Assembly: GCA_903916205.1 (NCBI GenBank) | Contig: CAIWVX010000126.1 | Location: 1-10,844 of the forward strand | Direction: 5' to 3' | DNA: 10,844 nucleotides | From: an uncultured beta proteobacterium | Lineage (GTDB): Bacteria; Pseudomonadota; Gammaproteobacteria; Burkholderiales; Rhodocyclaceae | Shown here: positions 1-6,418 of the stretch, piece by piece | Layout of the letters: every line of letters begins with the position of its first letter | Position numbering within the stretch: the first letter of the stretch is position 1 | The notes under the pieces: generated by a model | Told to the model about the DNA's origin: nothing | The model's input: only the letters and a program-made list of their open reading frames with translations | The model's database searches: none | Made by a program: the position numbers and the translations under genes

Positions 1-1
1 G

Positions 2-148
2 CACGTGCTGGGTGAGTGGCGCGTGATCTATGTCGCCAAGTTCGACAATGCCGTGTATGTGTTGCACGCTTTTCATAAAAAGACGCAGAAGACCCGCAAG
101 GAAGACATTGAACTGGCGGCTCGACGTTATCGACAAATTAGAGGCTGA
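2..148 (+). CDS. RelE/HigB-family toxin (Gp49-like), 3' end only
   Basis: The window opens inside this gene; 48 C-terminal residues and a TGA stop remain. The fragment contains WRVIYVAKFDNAVYVLHAF followed by HKKTQKT and a basic helix ending ARRYRQIRG. The block 'VLHAF-KKTQKT' before a final helix is the hallmark of the phage-derived Gp49-like/HigB branch of RelE-type toxins. Known members are small mRNA-cleaving ribonucleases, usually ribosome-dependent, held inactive by the partner antitoxin. The gene ends 3 bases before the antitoxin start, and its last codons contain the antitoxin's ribosome binding site, so the two are co-transcribed and probably translationally coupled. The toxin-first order fits the HigBA arrangement. 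About half of the protein lies outside the window, so whether it is intact and active cannot be judged. Family assignment is firm; activity is inferred. Confidence 0.8.
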   Translation, partial: HVLGEWRVIYVAKFDNAVYVLHAFHKKTQKTRKEDIELAARRYRQIRG

Positions 149-151
149 ATT

Positions 152-436
152 ATGAAAAAGGAAACTGTGATCGAGAGTAGCGGCAATGTTTTTGCCGACT
201 TGGGTTTTTCGCCAGAGGAGGCGACGATTCTGGCGATGCGTGCCGAACTGATGGCACGTATCCGCGAAACCATCATGGATAAGGGTTGGACGCAAGCCGA
301 AGCGGCTACGCAACTGGGTGTCGGCCAGTCACGGGTTTCCGATCTGGTACGCGGCAAACGCGATAAGTTCAGCTTGGATATGCTGGTAACACTGGCTACG
401 CGTGCTGGTCGGCATGTTGAACTGGCATTGAGCTGA
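152..436 (+). CDS. XRE-family HTH antitoxin of a toxin-first type II module
   Basis: A 94-residue protein with one helix-turn-helix. Residues 46-69 read WTQAEAATQLGVGQSRVSDL then VRGK, a classic Cro/C1-type fold with the recognition helix around GVGQSRVSDLVRGK. The N-terminal 35 residues (FADLGFSPEEATILAMRAEL) match the lead-in typical of HigA-like antitoxins paired with Gp49-like toxins. In this family the protein binds and neutralises the toxin and represses its own operon through the HTH. The ATG is preceded by AGAGG at 140-144 with a 7-base gap, inside the toxin gene. The operon promoter and operator would lie left of the window. The 266 bases downstream, up to the adaptor gene, hold no convincing gene or terminator. 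The pairing with the upstream toxin is very likely; neutralising activity is inferred. Confidence 0.88.
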   Translation: MKKETVIESSGNVFADLGFSPEEATILAMRAELMARIRETIMDKGWTQAEAATQLGVGQSRVSDLVRGKRDKFSLDMLVTLATRAGRHVELALS

Positions 437-702
437 GCGTTAGCGCGACCATTCCGGCTTTTAACTGGTCGGCAAGCCACAGAGCGAGGCCATCCATTTA
501 ATACGCCTTTGGCCTCTAATTATTCGTCGGAATGTGTCTTGGGTCCGACAGGCGGCTAGCGGCCTCTTCAGATCGCTATCGTGCTCAAATGCCTTGGCAT
601 TACCCTATTTAATATGTTGAGGCTTCTGCTTGCCATCCTGATGAATTTCACCGACCATGCACGCTTTGCTTTTGCGTCTTTTTGATCGCTACGTATAACG
701 CC

Positions 703-1848
703 ATGTCACCCATAATTCGCCGCAGTTTTATCCTCTTTGCAACGATCGCCGTTCTCGTCGCTGTTTTCTGGTGGTTGGGTCGAGCGAAGCCGATTGCGCT
801 TACCGTTAAGGAAATTGATTTGGGCAAGGTCGAACTGACCATTGCCAATACCCGCGCCGGAACCGTTGAGGCTTGCCAGCGTGCCAAGCTATCAACCATT
901 CTTGGCGGACGGATTGAGGCGTTACCGATCAAGGAGGGCGAACGGGTAAAAAAGGGGCAGTTGCTGATGAAGCTTTGGAACGACGATCAGCAGGCGCAAA
1001 GCACGCTGGCTTTGGCTCAGGTGGCAACGGCTCAGCAGCGCGTTACCGAGAGTTGTGCTCAGGCCACTAATGCCGAGCGTGAAGCCCATCGACAAACGTC
1101 TTTGCGCGAAAAGGGTTTTGTTTCGACTTCGCGCGAAGAGTCTGCACGCACTGATGCGCAAGCCCGGCAAGCCGCTTGCGCCGCTGCCAAGGCGGACGTG
1201 ATTCAATTTCAAGCCAAGGTGAGTGCCACGCGCGTCGAGCAGGGGCGGACGATTCTTTATGCCCCGTTTGACGGCACGGTCGCCAAGATCGTCGGTGAAG
1301 TGGGCGAATATTCCACACCCTCGCCACCGGGCATTGCGATGCCTCCGGCCGTCGATCTGATTGATGATTCCTGCCTCTACGTTAAAGCGCCGATGGACGA
1401 AGTGGATGCGCCAAAAATCAAGGCTGGGCAACCCGTGCGCATCACGCTCGACGCGCTGCCCAAACAAGCTTTTTCCGGCACGGTTCGGCGCGTTGCGCCC
1501 TTTGTCTCAGCGGTAGAAAAACAAGCGCGTACCGTCGACATCGAGGCCGATTTCAATACGCCCGACGAACCCGGAAAGCTACTGGTGGGCTACAGTGCCG
1601 ATATTGAAGTTATTTTGGCGGTACGCGATAACGTCGTCCGCGTCCCGACCTCGGCGCTGCTCGAAGGTGGGCGTGTGCTAGTCGCTAATCCCATCGGCCA
1701 ACTCGAAGAACGCAAAATCAAAACAGGGCTGAGTAACTGGGAATTTACCGAAGTGCTTAACGGCCTAAGTGCCGGCGAACGGGTGGTGACCTCCTTAGAG
1801 CGTGCGGGCGTCAAGGCCGGTGCGAGTTACACGATAGAAATTAAGTGA
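703..1848 (+). CDS. Periplasmic adaptor (membrane fusion protein) of a MacA-type ABC exporter
   Basis: A 381-residue HlyD/MacA-class adaptor. It has a short cytoplasmic N-terminus, one membrane anchor at about residues 8-26, and a first lipoyl half-motif at 53-91 (GGRIEALPIKEGERVKKGQL). An Ala/Gln/Glu-rich coiled-coil hairpin spans about 95-180, a second lipoyl half at 184-203 (LYAPFDGTVAKIVGEVGEY), and beta-barrel and membrane-proximal domains follow. Adaptors of this kind bridge an inner-membrane permease to an outer-membrane TolC-like channel. An ATPase and two permeases follow directly, so this is the first gene of an ABC exporter operon. The start is chosen at ATG 703, where MSPIIRRSFILFATIAV gives a normal signal-anchor; an in-frame TTG at 682 would add 7 residues. 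Neither start has a clear Shine-Dalgarno. Four cysteines (58, 118, 159, 224) are unusual for a periplasmic adaptor. The substrate is unknown. Confidence 0.88.
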   Translation: MSPIIRRSFILFATIAVLVAVFWWLGRAKPIALTVKEIDLGKVELTIANTRAGTVEACQRAKLSTILGGRIEALPIKEGERVKKGQLLMKLWNDDQQAQSTLALAQVATAQQRVTESCAQATNAEREAHRQTSLREKGFVSTSREESARTDAQARQAACAAAKADVIQFQAKVSATRVEQGRTILYAPFDGTVAKIVGEVGEYSTPSPPGIAMPPAVDLIDDSCLYVKAPMDEVDAPKIKAGQPVRITLDALPKQAFSGTVRRVAPFVSAVEKQARTVDIEADFNTPDEPGKLLVGYSADIEVILAVRDNVVRVPTSALLEGGRVLVANPIGQLEERKIKTGLSNWEFTEVLNGLSAGERVVTSLERAGVKAGASYTIEIK

Positions 1849-1861
1849 GCATCAAACCCTT

Positions 1862-1942
1862 AATCACAGAGTCACAGCGGGACAGAAGATAAAAATGCGT
1901 TTCTCGGCCTTAGATCATTGTCGCTGTACCGCTACGGTGATT
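1862..1942. repeat. Inverted pair of CACAG/CTGTG-rich repeat units, adaptor-ATPase spacer
   Basis: The left arm holds AATCAC (1862-1867), AGCGG (1876-1880) and ACAG (1882-1885). The right arm answers with CTGT (1924-1927), CCGCT (1929-1933) and GTGATT (1937-1942), in the order required to pair. The RNA could therefore form an imperfect hairpin with a loop of about 38 bases. The left arm (CACAGAGTCACAGCGG) resembles the reverse complement of units in the next two spacers of the operon. No T-tract follows, so it does not look like a terminator. It may affect transcript stability or processing; that is inference. Confidence 0.45.
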
Positions 1943-1955
1943 TTTCCTGATTGCT

Positions 1956-2636
1956 ATGCCTGCGCTGATTGAACTCTCAGCGATTGAGCGGGTGTTCTAT
2001 CTCGGTGACAGCGAGGTGCACGCCTTACGTCAGATTGAATTAAGCATCGACGCCGGTGAATACGTCGCCGTGATGGGCCCGTCGGGTTCTGGAAAATCGA
2101 CGTTACTCAACCTGCTGGGCCTACTTGACCATCCCAACACCGGCACTTACCGCCTCGAAGGGCGCGACGTCACCACGCTGTCGCTTGACGAACAAGCCCG
2201 TGTTCGTAGCGAACGCATTGGCTTTGTTTTTCAGAGTTTCCATCTGGTGCCGCGCCTGACTGCGGCTGAAAACATCGCGCTGCCCATGACCCTCGCCGGG
2301 ATCGACCCGGCGCAACGCGCTCAGCGTGTAGAACAGGCGCTCAAGGATTACGGCTTGAGCAATCGCGCTGAACATCGACCCAACGAACTTTCTGGCGGCC
2401 AGCGCCAGCGCGTTGCCATCGCCCGTGCCACGATCATGCAACCGGCGATGATTCTGGCCGACGAGCCTACCGGAAATCTCGACCGTGCAACCGGCGAAGA
2501 AGTTTTGCGCCTGCTGGAAGAACTCAACCAGCGCGGTGTCACACTGATTGTCGTTACCCACGACACGGCCCTTGGCGCACGAGCCAAGCGGCAATTGCTG
2601 ATGCAAGACGGCGAGTTAAAGCACGATTCAAAATGA
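1956..2636 (+). CDS. ABC exporter ATPase (MacB/LolD class)
   Basis: A 226-residue stand-alone nucleotide-binding protein of the MacB/LolD/FtsE class. All motifs are intact: Walker A GPSGSGKST (41-49), Q-loop Q93 in FVFQSFHLVPRLTA, signature LSGGQRQRVAIARA (145-158), Walker B MILADEP with catalytic E170, D-loop NLD (174-176) and switch histidine H202 in VVTHD. The string FQSFHLVPRLTAAENIALPM is characteristic of this class. It should hydrolyse ATP on the cytoplasmic face and drive the two permeases encoded downstream. In MacB proper this domain is fused to the permease; here it is separate, as in LolCDE and FtsEX. The ATG follows a spacer of 107 bases and lacks a strong Shine-Dalgarno. LolD itself is unlikely because the neighbours are an adaptor and MacB-type permeases, not LolC/LolE. 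Confidence 0.92.
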   Translation: MPALIELSAIERVFYLGDSEVHALRQIELSIDAGEYVAVMGPSGSGKSTLLNLLGLLDHPNTGTYRLEGRDVTTLSLDEQARVRSERIGFVFQSFHLVPRLTAAENIALPMTLAGIDPAQRAQRVEQALKDYGLSNRAEHRPNELSGGQRQRVAIARATIMQPAMILADEPTGNLDRATGEEVLRLLEELNQRGVTLIVVTHDTALGARAKRQLLMQDGELKHDSK

Positions 2637-2643
2637 ACAAAAA

Positions 2644-2690
2644 TGTTTTCTCTGTGCGTTCTCTGCGCCGCTATGCTTTTGTGGTGGATT
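2644..2690 (+). repeat. CTCTGTG-rich repeat unit, ATPase-permease spacer
   Basis: The spacer before the first permease reads TTTTCTCTGTGCGTTCTCTG, then CGCCGCTATGCTTTTGTGGTGGATT. It resembles the unit at 3981-4025 in the same orientation: a T-run, CTGTG, a second CTSYG near CCGC, then TGTG and a terminal GGTGR. The left arm found in the other two spacers is missing here, so this is a single unit. The assignment rests on visual alignment of short, low-diversity sequence. Confidence 0.4.
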
Positions 2691-2706
2691 CTTGCCGTTT
2701 CCCATC

Positions 2707-3915
2707 ATGCGTATTCCCGATCTAATCCTTTTTGCCCGAGGTGCGGCGACCGGTAATCCGTTGCGGACGTCGCTCCTAGTGCTGGCGATGGCGATTGGCG
2801 TGGCTGCGGTGGTGATGCTCACCGCCTTGGGTGACGGCGCTCGGCGCTATGTGGTTGAGGGCTTTTCAGCGCTCGGTACCAATCTGGTGATCGTCCTGCC
2901 GGGGCGCTCGCAGACCGGTGGTTTTAATCCCGGCAACGCCATTACCAGCACGCCGCGTGATCTCAGCATTGACGATGCTCAAGCGCTGCTGCGCGGCAAT
3001 AGCGTGCGTCGGGTTGCTCCGCTGGCTATTGGCACTTCTGAAATCAGCTATGGCGGAAAGCTGCGCGAAGTCATGGTTGCCGGGACGACGGCAAGTTACC
3101 GTGAGGTGCGCAATCTGACCCTGGCTCAGGGGCATTTTCTCAGCGACGGCGATTGGCGGCGAGGGGCTTCCGAGGCGGTGATCGGGGCCAAGATTCGTGA
3201 CGAACTGTTTGGCGCTGAACCGGCTCTCGGCCAGTTGGTTCGGGTGGGCGATCGGCGTTTCCGCGTGGTCGGCATTATCGCCGCGACCGGTCAGGGTCTG
3301 GGCATGAATACCGATGAACTGGTGATCGTTCCGGTCTCGCTGGCGCAGGCCATGTTCAATAGCAACACTTTGTTCCGCATCCTTGTTGAAGCCTACAACC
3401 GCGAGGCGATTGAAGCTGCAAAAATACAAGTGACGGAGATTATCAAACTACGTCACGAAGGCGAGGAAGATATTACCGTCATCACCCAAGACGCCGTGCT
3501 CGCCACCTTTGACAAGCTGCTCGGGGCATTAACTTTGGCGGTGGCTGGAATTGCCGCGATCAGTCTGGCTGTCGCGGGCATTCTGGTCATGAATGTGATG
3601 CTGGTTTCGGTGGCACAACGCACCGCTGAAATTGGTTTGCTCAAAGCGCTCGGGGCCACCGGCTCGACAATTCGTATCGCCTTTCTGACTGAAGCTGCCA
3701 TTTTATCGCTAGCGGGTGCGGTACTCGGCTACCTGCTCGGCCAAGGGGGAGCGGCGCTCATCCGGCAGCTTTACCCGATTTTGCCCGCCTATCCACCCGA
3801 CTGGGCGGTGCTGGCCGGGCTAGGCACCGCGCTGATCACCGGCATTTTGTTCGGCGTATTACCGGCAAGACAAGCCGCCCGACTTGACCCGGTTGAGTCA
3901 TTGGCAAAGCGATAA
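2707..3915 (+). CDS. MacB/FtsX-type ABC permease, first of a tandem pair
   Basis: A 402-residue permease with MacB topology. Transmembrane segment 1 lies at about 20-42 (LRTSLLVLAMAIGVAAVVML). A periplasmic MacB core domain of about 220 residues follows, then three transmembrane segments in the last 130 residues. The FtsX-type region includes MNVMLVSVAQRTAEIGLLKA and the family-typical C-terminus PARQAARLDPVESLAKR. It should transmit ATPase movement to the periplasmic adaptor, a mechanotransmission role known for MacB. ATG 2707 is preferred because MRIPDLILFARGA is the usual N-terminus of such proteins. An in-frame TTG at 2692 adds five residues and has GGTGG four bases upstream, so it cannot be excluded. 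The protein is clearly homologous to the next gene but well diverged, which points to a heterodimeric permease. Confidence 0.88.
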   Translation: MRIPDLILFARGAATGNPLRTSLLVLAMAIGVAAVVMLTALGDGARRYVVEGFSALGTNLVIVLPGRSQTGGFNPGNAITSTPRDLSIDDAQALLRGNSVRRVAPLAIGTSEISYGGKLREVMVAGTTASYREVRNLTLAQGHFLSDGDWRRGASEAVIGAKIRDELFGAEPALGQLVRVGDRRFRVVGIIAATGQGLGMNTDELVIVPVSLAQAMFNSNTLFRILVEAYNREAIEAAKIQVTEIIKLRHEGEEDITVITQDAVLATFDKLLGALTLAVAGIAAISLAVAGILVMNVMLVSVAQRTAEIGLLKALGATGSTIRIAFLTEAAILSLAGAVLGYLLGQGGAALIRQLYPILPAYPPDWAVLAGLGTALITGILFGVLPARQAARLDPVESLAKR

Positions 3916-3944
3916 ATCCAGATGCGACAAATCTTGCTACAGCG

Positions 3945-4025
3945 ACACCGCCATACAGCGATCACACGGGAAAATCGCGTTGTTTTTCTGTGTGAAGCCG
4001 CTGTGCCGCCGTGTGTTTATGGTGA
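3945..4025. repeat. Inverted pair of CACAG/CTGTG-rich repeat units, permease-permease spacer
   Basis: The left arm has ACACCG (3945-3950), ACAGCG (3955-3960) and CACAC (3963-3967). The right arm has GTGTG (3990-3994), CGCTGT (3999-4004) and CCGTGT (4009-4014), in pairing order with one mismatch in the outermost block. The intervening 22 bases would form the loop. The right arm aligns with the unit at 2644-2690. The pair sits in the 125-base gap between the two permease genes, a long gap for genes of one complex. No T-tract follows. Confidence 0.5.
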
Positions 4026-4040
4026 GCTTTCGAGTTTCTC

Positions 4041-5246
4041 ATGATCCGCCCAACTGACACTATCCATCTCGCACTACGCGCCATCACCGCGCATCGGCTG
4101 CGCAGTTTTTTGACGCTGCTTGGCATTGCCGTGGGTATTGCGGCCGTCATTCTATTGACCTCGATTGGCGAAGGCATCCATCATTTTGTGCTACGCGAAT
4201 TTACTCAATTCGGCACCAATTTGGTCAGCATTGCGCCGGGCAAAGTCAAGACCTCCGGCCCCGCGCCGACGGGTATTCCGACCTCGGTGCGTCCGCTAAC
4301 GCTGGATGATGCCCGTGCCCTCCAACGACTGCCGCACATTACCGGCATGTCGGCGATGGTTTGGGGGAATACCGAAGTCAAAGGTAACGGGCGACTGCGC
4401 CGCACCACGATCAACGGAGTGACGCCCGACATGCTTCGGGTGTATAGCATGAAGATTAGCAGCGGCGAGTTTCTGCCGCCCGAGGAAGCGGAAAACGCCC
4501 GCGCTTTTGTGGTTCTTGGGGCCAAGCTCAAGAGCGAAATTTTTGGTGCGGAAAATGCGCTCGGTGCTCGCCTAACGGTTGGTAACCTGCAATTTCGCGT
4601 GATCGGCGTTCTTGAAGCCAAGGGGCAATTTCTCGGTATCGACCTAGATGACGCGGCCTATATCCCCACCGCCCGCGCCCTCGAACTGTACAACCGCGAC
4701 GGCATGATGAAGATCGACCTGTCCTACGCAGAAAACGTCCCGGCAGCGCGCATCAGCGCCTCGATCATCACCGCGCTCAAAGCCCGTCACGGACGCGAAG
4801 ATTTTACTATCACGACGCAGGAAGACATGCTCCGTACCTTGTCCAACATTCTCGACGTCCTGACTATCGCCGTCGGTGCGCTGGGTAGCATTTCACTGCT
4901 GGTCGGCGGTGTCGGCATTGTCACCATCATGACCATTGCGGTTTCGGAACGGACGAGTGAAATCGGCCTGCTTGTCGCCTTAGGCGCTCCGCGTCGAACC
5001 ATCCTCGGCCTATTCCTCGGCGAGGCGATAGCCCTCTCGGCACTCGGCGGCATTGTCGGTTTATCCCTGGGTTTTGGCCTAGCCCAGTTAATTCATTTAC
5101 TGCTACCGGCCTTGCCCGTGCAAACTCCTCTTTCTTTTGTCATCTTCGCGGAAATCGTCGCTATCGTTATCGGATTGCTGGCAGGCGTGCTTCCCGCCCG
5201 TCGTGCCGCCCGCCTTGACCCAGTAGAAGCACTACGGGCGGAGTGA
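4041..5246 (+). CDS. MacB/FtsX-type ABC permease, second of a tandem pair
   Basis: A 401-residue paralogue of the preceding permease with the same layout. Segment 1 lies at about 21-42 (LRSFLTLLGIAVGIAAVILL), followed by a MacB-type periplasmic domain (about 50-265) and three C-terminal segments. The FtsX region contains TIAVSERTSEIGLLVALGAP and ends PARRAARLDPVEALRAE. Both paralogues keep FGTNLV or LGTNLV after segment 1 and the LDPVE tail, while the periplasmic domains have drifted. With only one ATPase gene, the expected complex is two ATPase subunits, one copy of each permease and the adaptor; that stoichiometry is inferred. The ATG is preceded by GGTGA, but 15 bases away, so initiation signals look weak. 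This is the last gene of the operon; 245 bases without a recognisable gene separate it from hisE. Confidence 0.88.
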   Translation: MIRPTDTIHLALRAITAHRLRSFLTLLGIAVGIAAVILLTSIGEGIHHFVLREFTQFGTNLVSIAPGKVKTSGPAPTGIPTSVRPLTLDDARALQRLPHITGMSAMVWGNTEVKGNGRLRRTTINGVTPDMLRVYSMKISSGEFLPPEEAENARAFVVLGAKLKSEIFGAENALGARLTVGNLQFRVIGVLEAKGQFLGIDLDDAAYIPTARALELYNRDGMMKIDLSYAENVPAARISASIITALKARHGREDFTITTQEDMLRTLSNILDVLTIAVGALGSISLLVGGVGIVTIMTIAVSERTSEIGLLVALGAPRRTILGLFLGEAIALSALGGIVGLSLGFGLAQLIHLLLPALPVQTPLSFVIFAEIVAIVIGLLAGVLPARRAARLDPVEALRAE

Positions 5247-5422
5247 TGGCTGGTGGTCGAGCTGAGCGTAAGACGTGCAAAATAAAGCTTTCGCGTCGCC
5301 CCTGAATCCTTGCTTTGAATAAAGCGCCGATTGAAATCAAAAGGATCGCTAAGTGTCTGAGGTAGAATAAGCGGGACTACTCAGCCCTATCGTGTCACTC
5401 CGCCGTAGTTATTCGAGCTAAG

Positions 5423-5452
5423 CGGGCTTTTGGCTCTCTGTTTTCAAGCCCG
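5423..5452. other. Small stem-loop upstream of hisE
   Basis: CGGGCTT (5423-5429) and AAGCCCG (5446-5452) form a perfect 7-base-pair stem around a 16-base loop, ending 39 bases before the hisE start. No T-tract follows immediately, so terminator function is doubtful. It could be a leader structure in the hisE transcript or the remains of the exporter operon's end. A -10-like TAGAAT lies upstream at 5363-5368, but I found no matching -35. Only the base pairing is seen; function is unknown. Confidence 0.3.
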
Positions 5453-5491
5453 ACAGCGATGTTTTGAAAGACTCTAAGGAAACCATACAAA

Positions 5492-5815
5492 ATGAGCACA
5501 CATGACATTCTGCATCGCCTTTCCGAGACGCTGGCGTCGCGCCGTCACGCGGACCCCGAAACGTCCTACACGGCCAAGCTGTTTGCCAATGGCCCGGATT
5601 CCATCCTAAAAAAAATCGGCGAAGAAAGTGCCGAATTGATCATGGCCGCCAAGGATGGCAAGCGTCTTAACATTGTTTGGGAATCCACCGATCTGATTTA
5701 TCACGTTTTGGTACTGCTGTCTTTTTACGGCATGGGTATCGAAGATGTATCGCAAGAAATGCGTCGTCGCGAAGGGATTTCCGGGATCGACGAGAGAAAT
5801 TCACGCACGAGGTAA
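5492..5815 (+). CDS. hisE: Phosphoribosyl-ATP pyrophosphatase
   Basis: A 107-residue cytoplasmic enzyme of the all-alpha NTP pyrophosphatase (MazG-related) fold. It catalyses the second step of histidine synthesis, converting phosphoribosyl-ATP to phosphoribosyl-AMP with release of pyrophosphate. Metal-binding acidic residues are visible in KIGEESAELIMAAKDG (E44, E45, E48) and in WESTDLIYHVLVLL (E64, D67). The C-terminal REGISGIDERNSR is typical of HisE. Length is normal for a stand-alone HisE that is not fused to HisI. AAGGA at 5476-5480 lies 11 bases before the ATG. In related bacteria hisE usually follows hisI and hisF; here an exporter operon lies upstream instead, so hisE probably has its own promoter. 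The next gene begins 7 bases after the stop, indicating co-transcription with the HIT and tat genes. Confidence 0.95.
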   Translation: MSTHDILHRLSETLASRRHADPETSYTAKLFANGPDSILKKIGEESAELIMAAKDGKRLNIVWESTDLIYHVLVLLSFYGMGIEDVSQEMRRREGISGIDERNSRTR

Positions 5816-5822
5816 ATACGTC

Positions 5823-6173
5823 ATGGATGACTGTTTGTTCTGCAAAATTGTCCGTGGTGAAATCCCGTCGCGCAACGTGTTCGAGGATGACGAAATTTTC
5901 GCCTTTCATGACATCAATCCGGCGCGACCGGTGCATCTGCTGGTTATCCCCAAACGGCACATTACCTCGCTGGCCAACGTTAGCGAGTCGGATGCCCCTG
6001 TGTTAGGACGGATACTGGCGGTGGCCAACCAGTTAGCCAGCGAAAATGGCAGTCCAGACGGCTTTCGTTTGATTATCAATACGGGGCGCATCGGCGGGCA
6101 AGAAGTGCCGCACTTACATGCACATATCGTCGGCGGATCGGTTCCGGTCGGGCCGATGCTCAAGCGAATTTAA
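5823..6173 (+). CDS. HIT-family (HINT-like) nucleotide hydrolase
   Basis: A 116-residue histidine-triad protein. The signature [11 protein letters not shown] places H97, H99 and H101 in the active site, with the upstream IINTG (84-88) that contacts the nucleotide. The N-terminal [15 protein letters not shown] with cysteines at 4 and 7 is typical of bacterial HINT proteins. Family members hydrolyse nucleoside phosphoramidates and related adenylates; the physiological substrate in bacteria is poorly defined. An upstream in-frame ATG at 5745 lies inside hisE and gives a non-homologous extension. ATG 5823 is chosen because GAGG at 5809-5812 sits ahead of it and the product has the family N-terminus. 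It lies between hisE and tatA, a placement common in betaproteobacteria, with no obvious functional link. Confidence 0.93.
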   Translation: MDDCLFCKIVRGEIPSRNVFEDDEIFAFHDINPARPVHLLVIPKRHITSLANVSESDAPVLGRILAVANQLASENGSPDGFRLIINTGRIGGQEVPHLHAHIVGGSVPVGPMLKRI

Positions 6174-6184
6174 GGAGATTAATT

Positions 6185-6412
6185 ATGGGTGGTCTTAGTA
6201 TTTGGCACTGGGTTATTGTTCTGGTTATTGTCTTGCTCGTCTTTGGCACCAAGAAATTACGTCACATTGGTGAAGATTTGGGCGGTGCGGTTAAAGGCTT
6301 CAAGGAAGGCATGAAAACGGCGGATGACAAATCCACCGATGCCGTTCCACCGCAACCCGCCGCCGGAGCGCAGATCATCGAGGGCGAAGTCAAGGAGAAG
6401 GTCAAGTCGTGA
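6185..6412 (+). CDS. tatA: Twin-arginine translocase pore subunit TatA
   Basis: A 75-residue TatA. It has a short periplasmic N-terminus and one membrane helix at about 5-20 ([16 protein letters not shown]). The hinge motif FGTKKL (F20-G21) is followed by an amphipathic helix [17 protein letters not shown] containing the conserved F39, and then a charged, flexible tail. TatA oligomers form the passage for folded proteins bearing RR signal peptides. The start is set by a strong Shine-Dalgarno, AAGGAGA at 6172-6178 with a 6-base gap, which overlaps the stop codon of the HIT gene. It is the best ribosome binding site in the tat cluster, fitting the known large excess of TatA over TatB and TatC. 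A hairpin follows the stop codon closely. Confidence 0.95.
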   Translation: MGGLSIWHWVIVLVIVLLVFGTKKLRHIGEDLGGAVKGFKEGMKTADDKSTDAVPPQPAAGAQIIEGEVKEKVKS

Positions 6413-6418
6413 TGCGGC

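Noticed and set aside
446..471. CGACCA and TGGTCG, a 6-base-pair stem just after the antitoxin gene, as a possible terminator.
   Set aside because: The loop is 14 bases and no T-run follows, so the stem is too weak to call.
594..618. TTGGCA and TATGTT ahead of the adaptor gene as a promoter.
   Set aside because: The spacer would be only 13 bases and no other pairing gives a proper distance. A promoter probably exists in this gap, but I cannot place it.
682..702. TTG at 682 as the start of the adaptor protein.
   Set aside because: It adds seven residues with no ribosome binding site; ATG 703 gives the normal signal-anchor N-terminus.
437..702. A possible small gene in the gap between the antitoxin and the adaptor.
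   Set aside because: No frame combines a start, a ribosome binding site and a plausible protein; the gap is best left as non-coding.
922..1467. A long open frame on the minus strand opposite the adaptor gene, and similar long antisense frames opposite the ATPase, permeases and tatC.
   Set aside because: These are by-products of codon bias in well-identified genes; their translations show no recognisable domain or membrane pattern.
5745..5822. An upstream ATG that would extend the HIT protein by 26 residues.
   Set aside because: The extension lies entirely in the hisE coding region and is unlike the family; ATG 5823 has its own GAGG and the usual MDDCLFCKI start.
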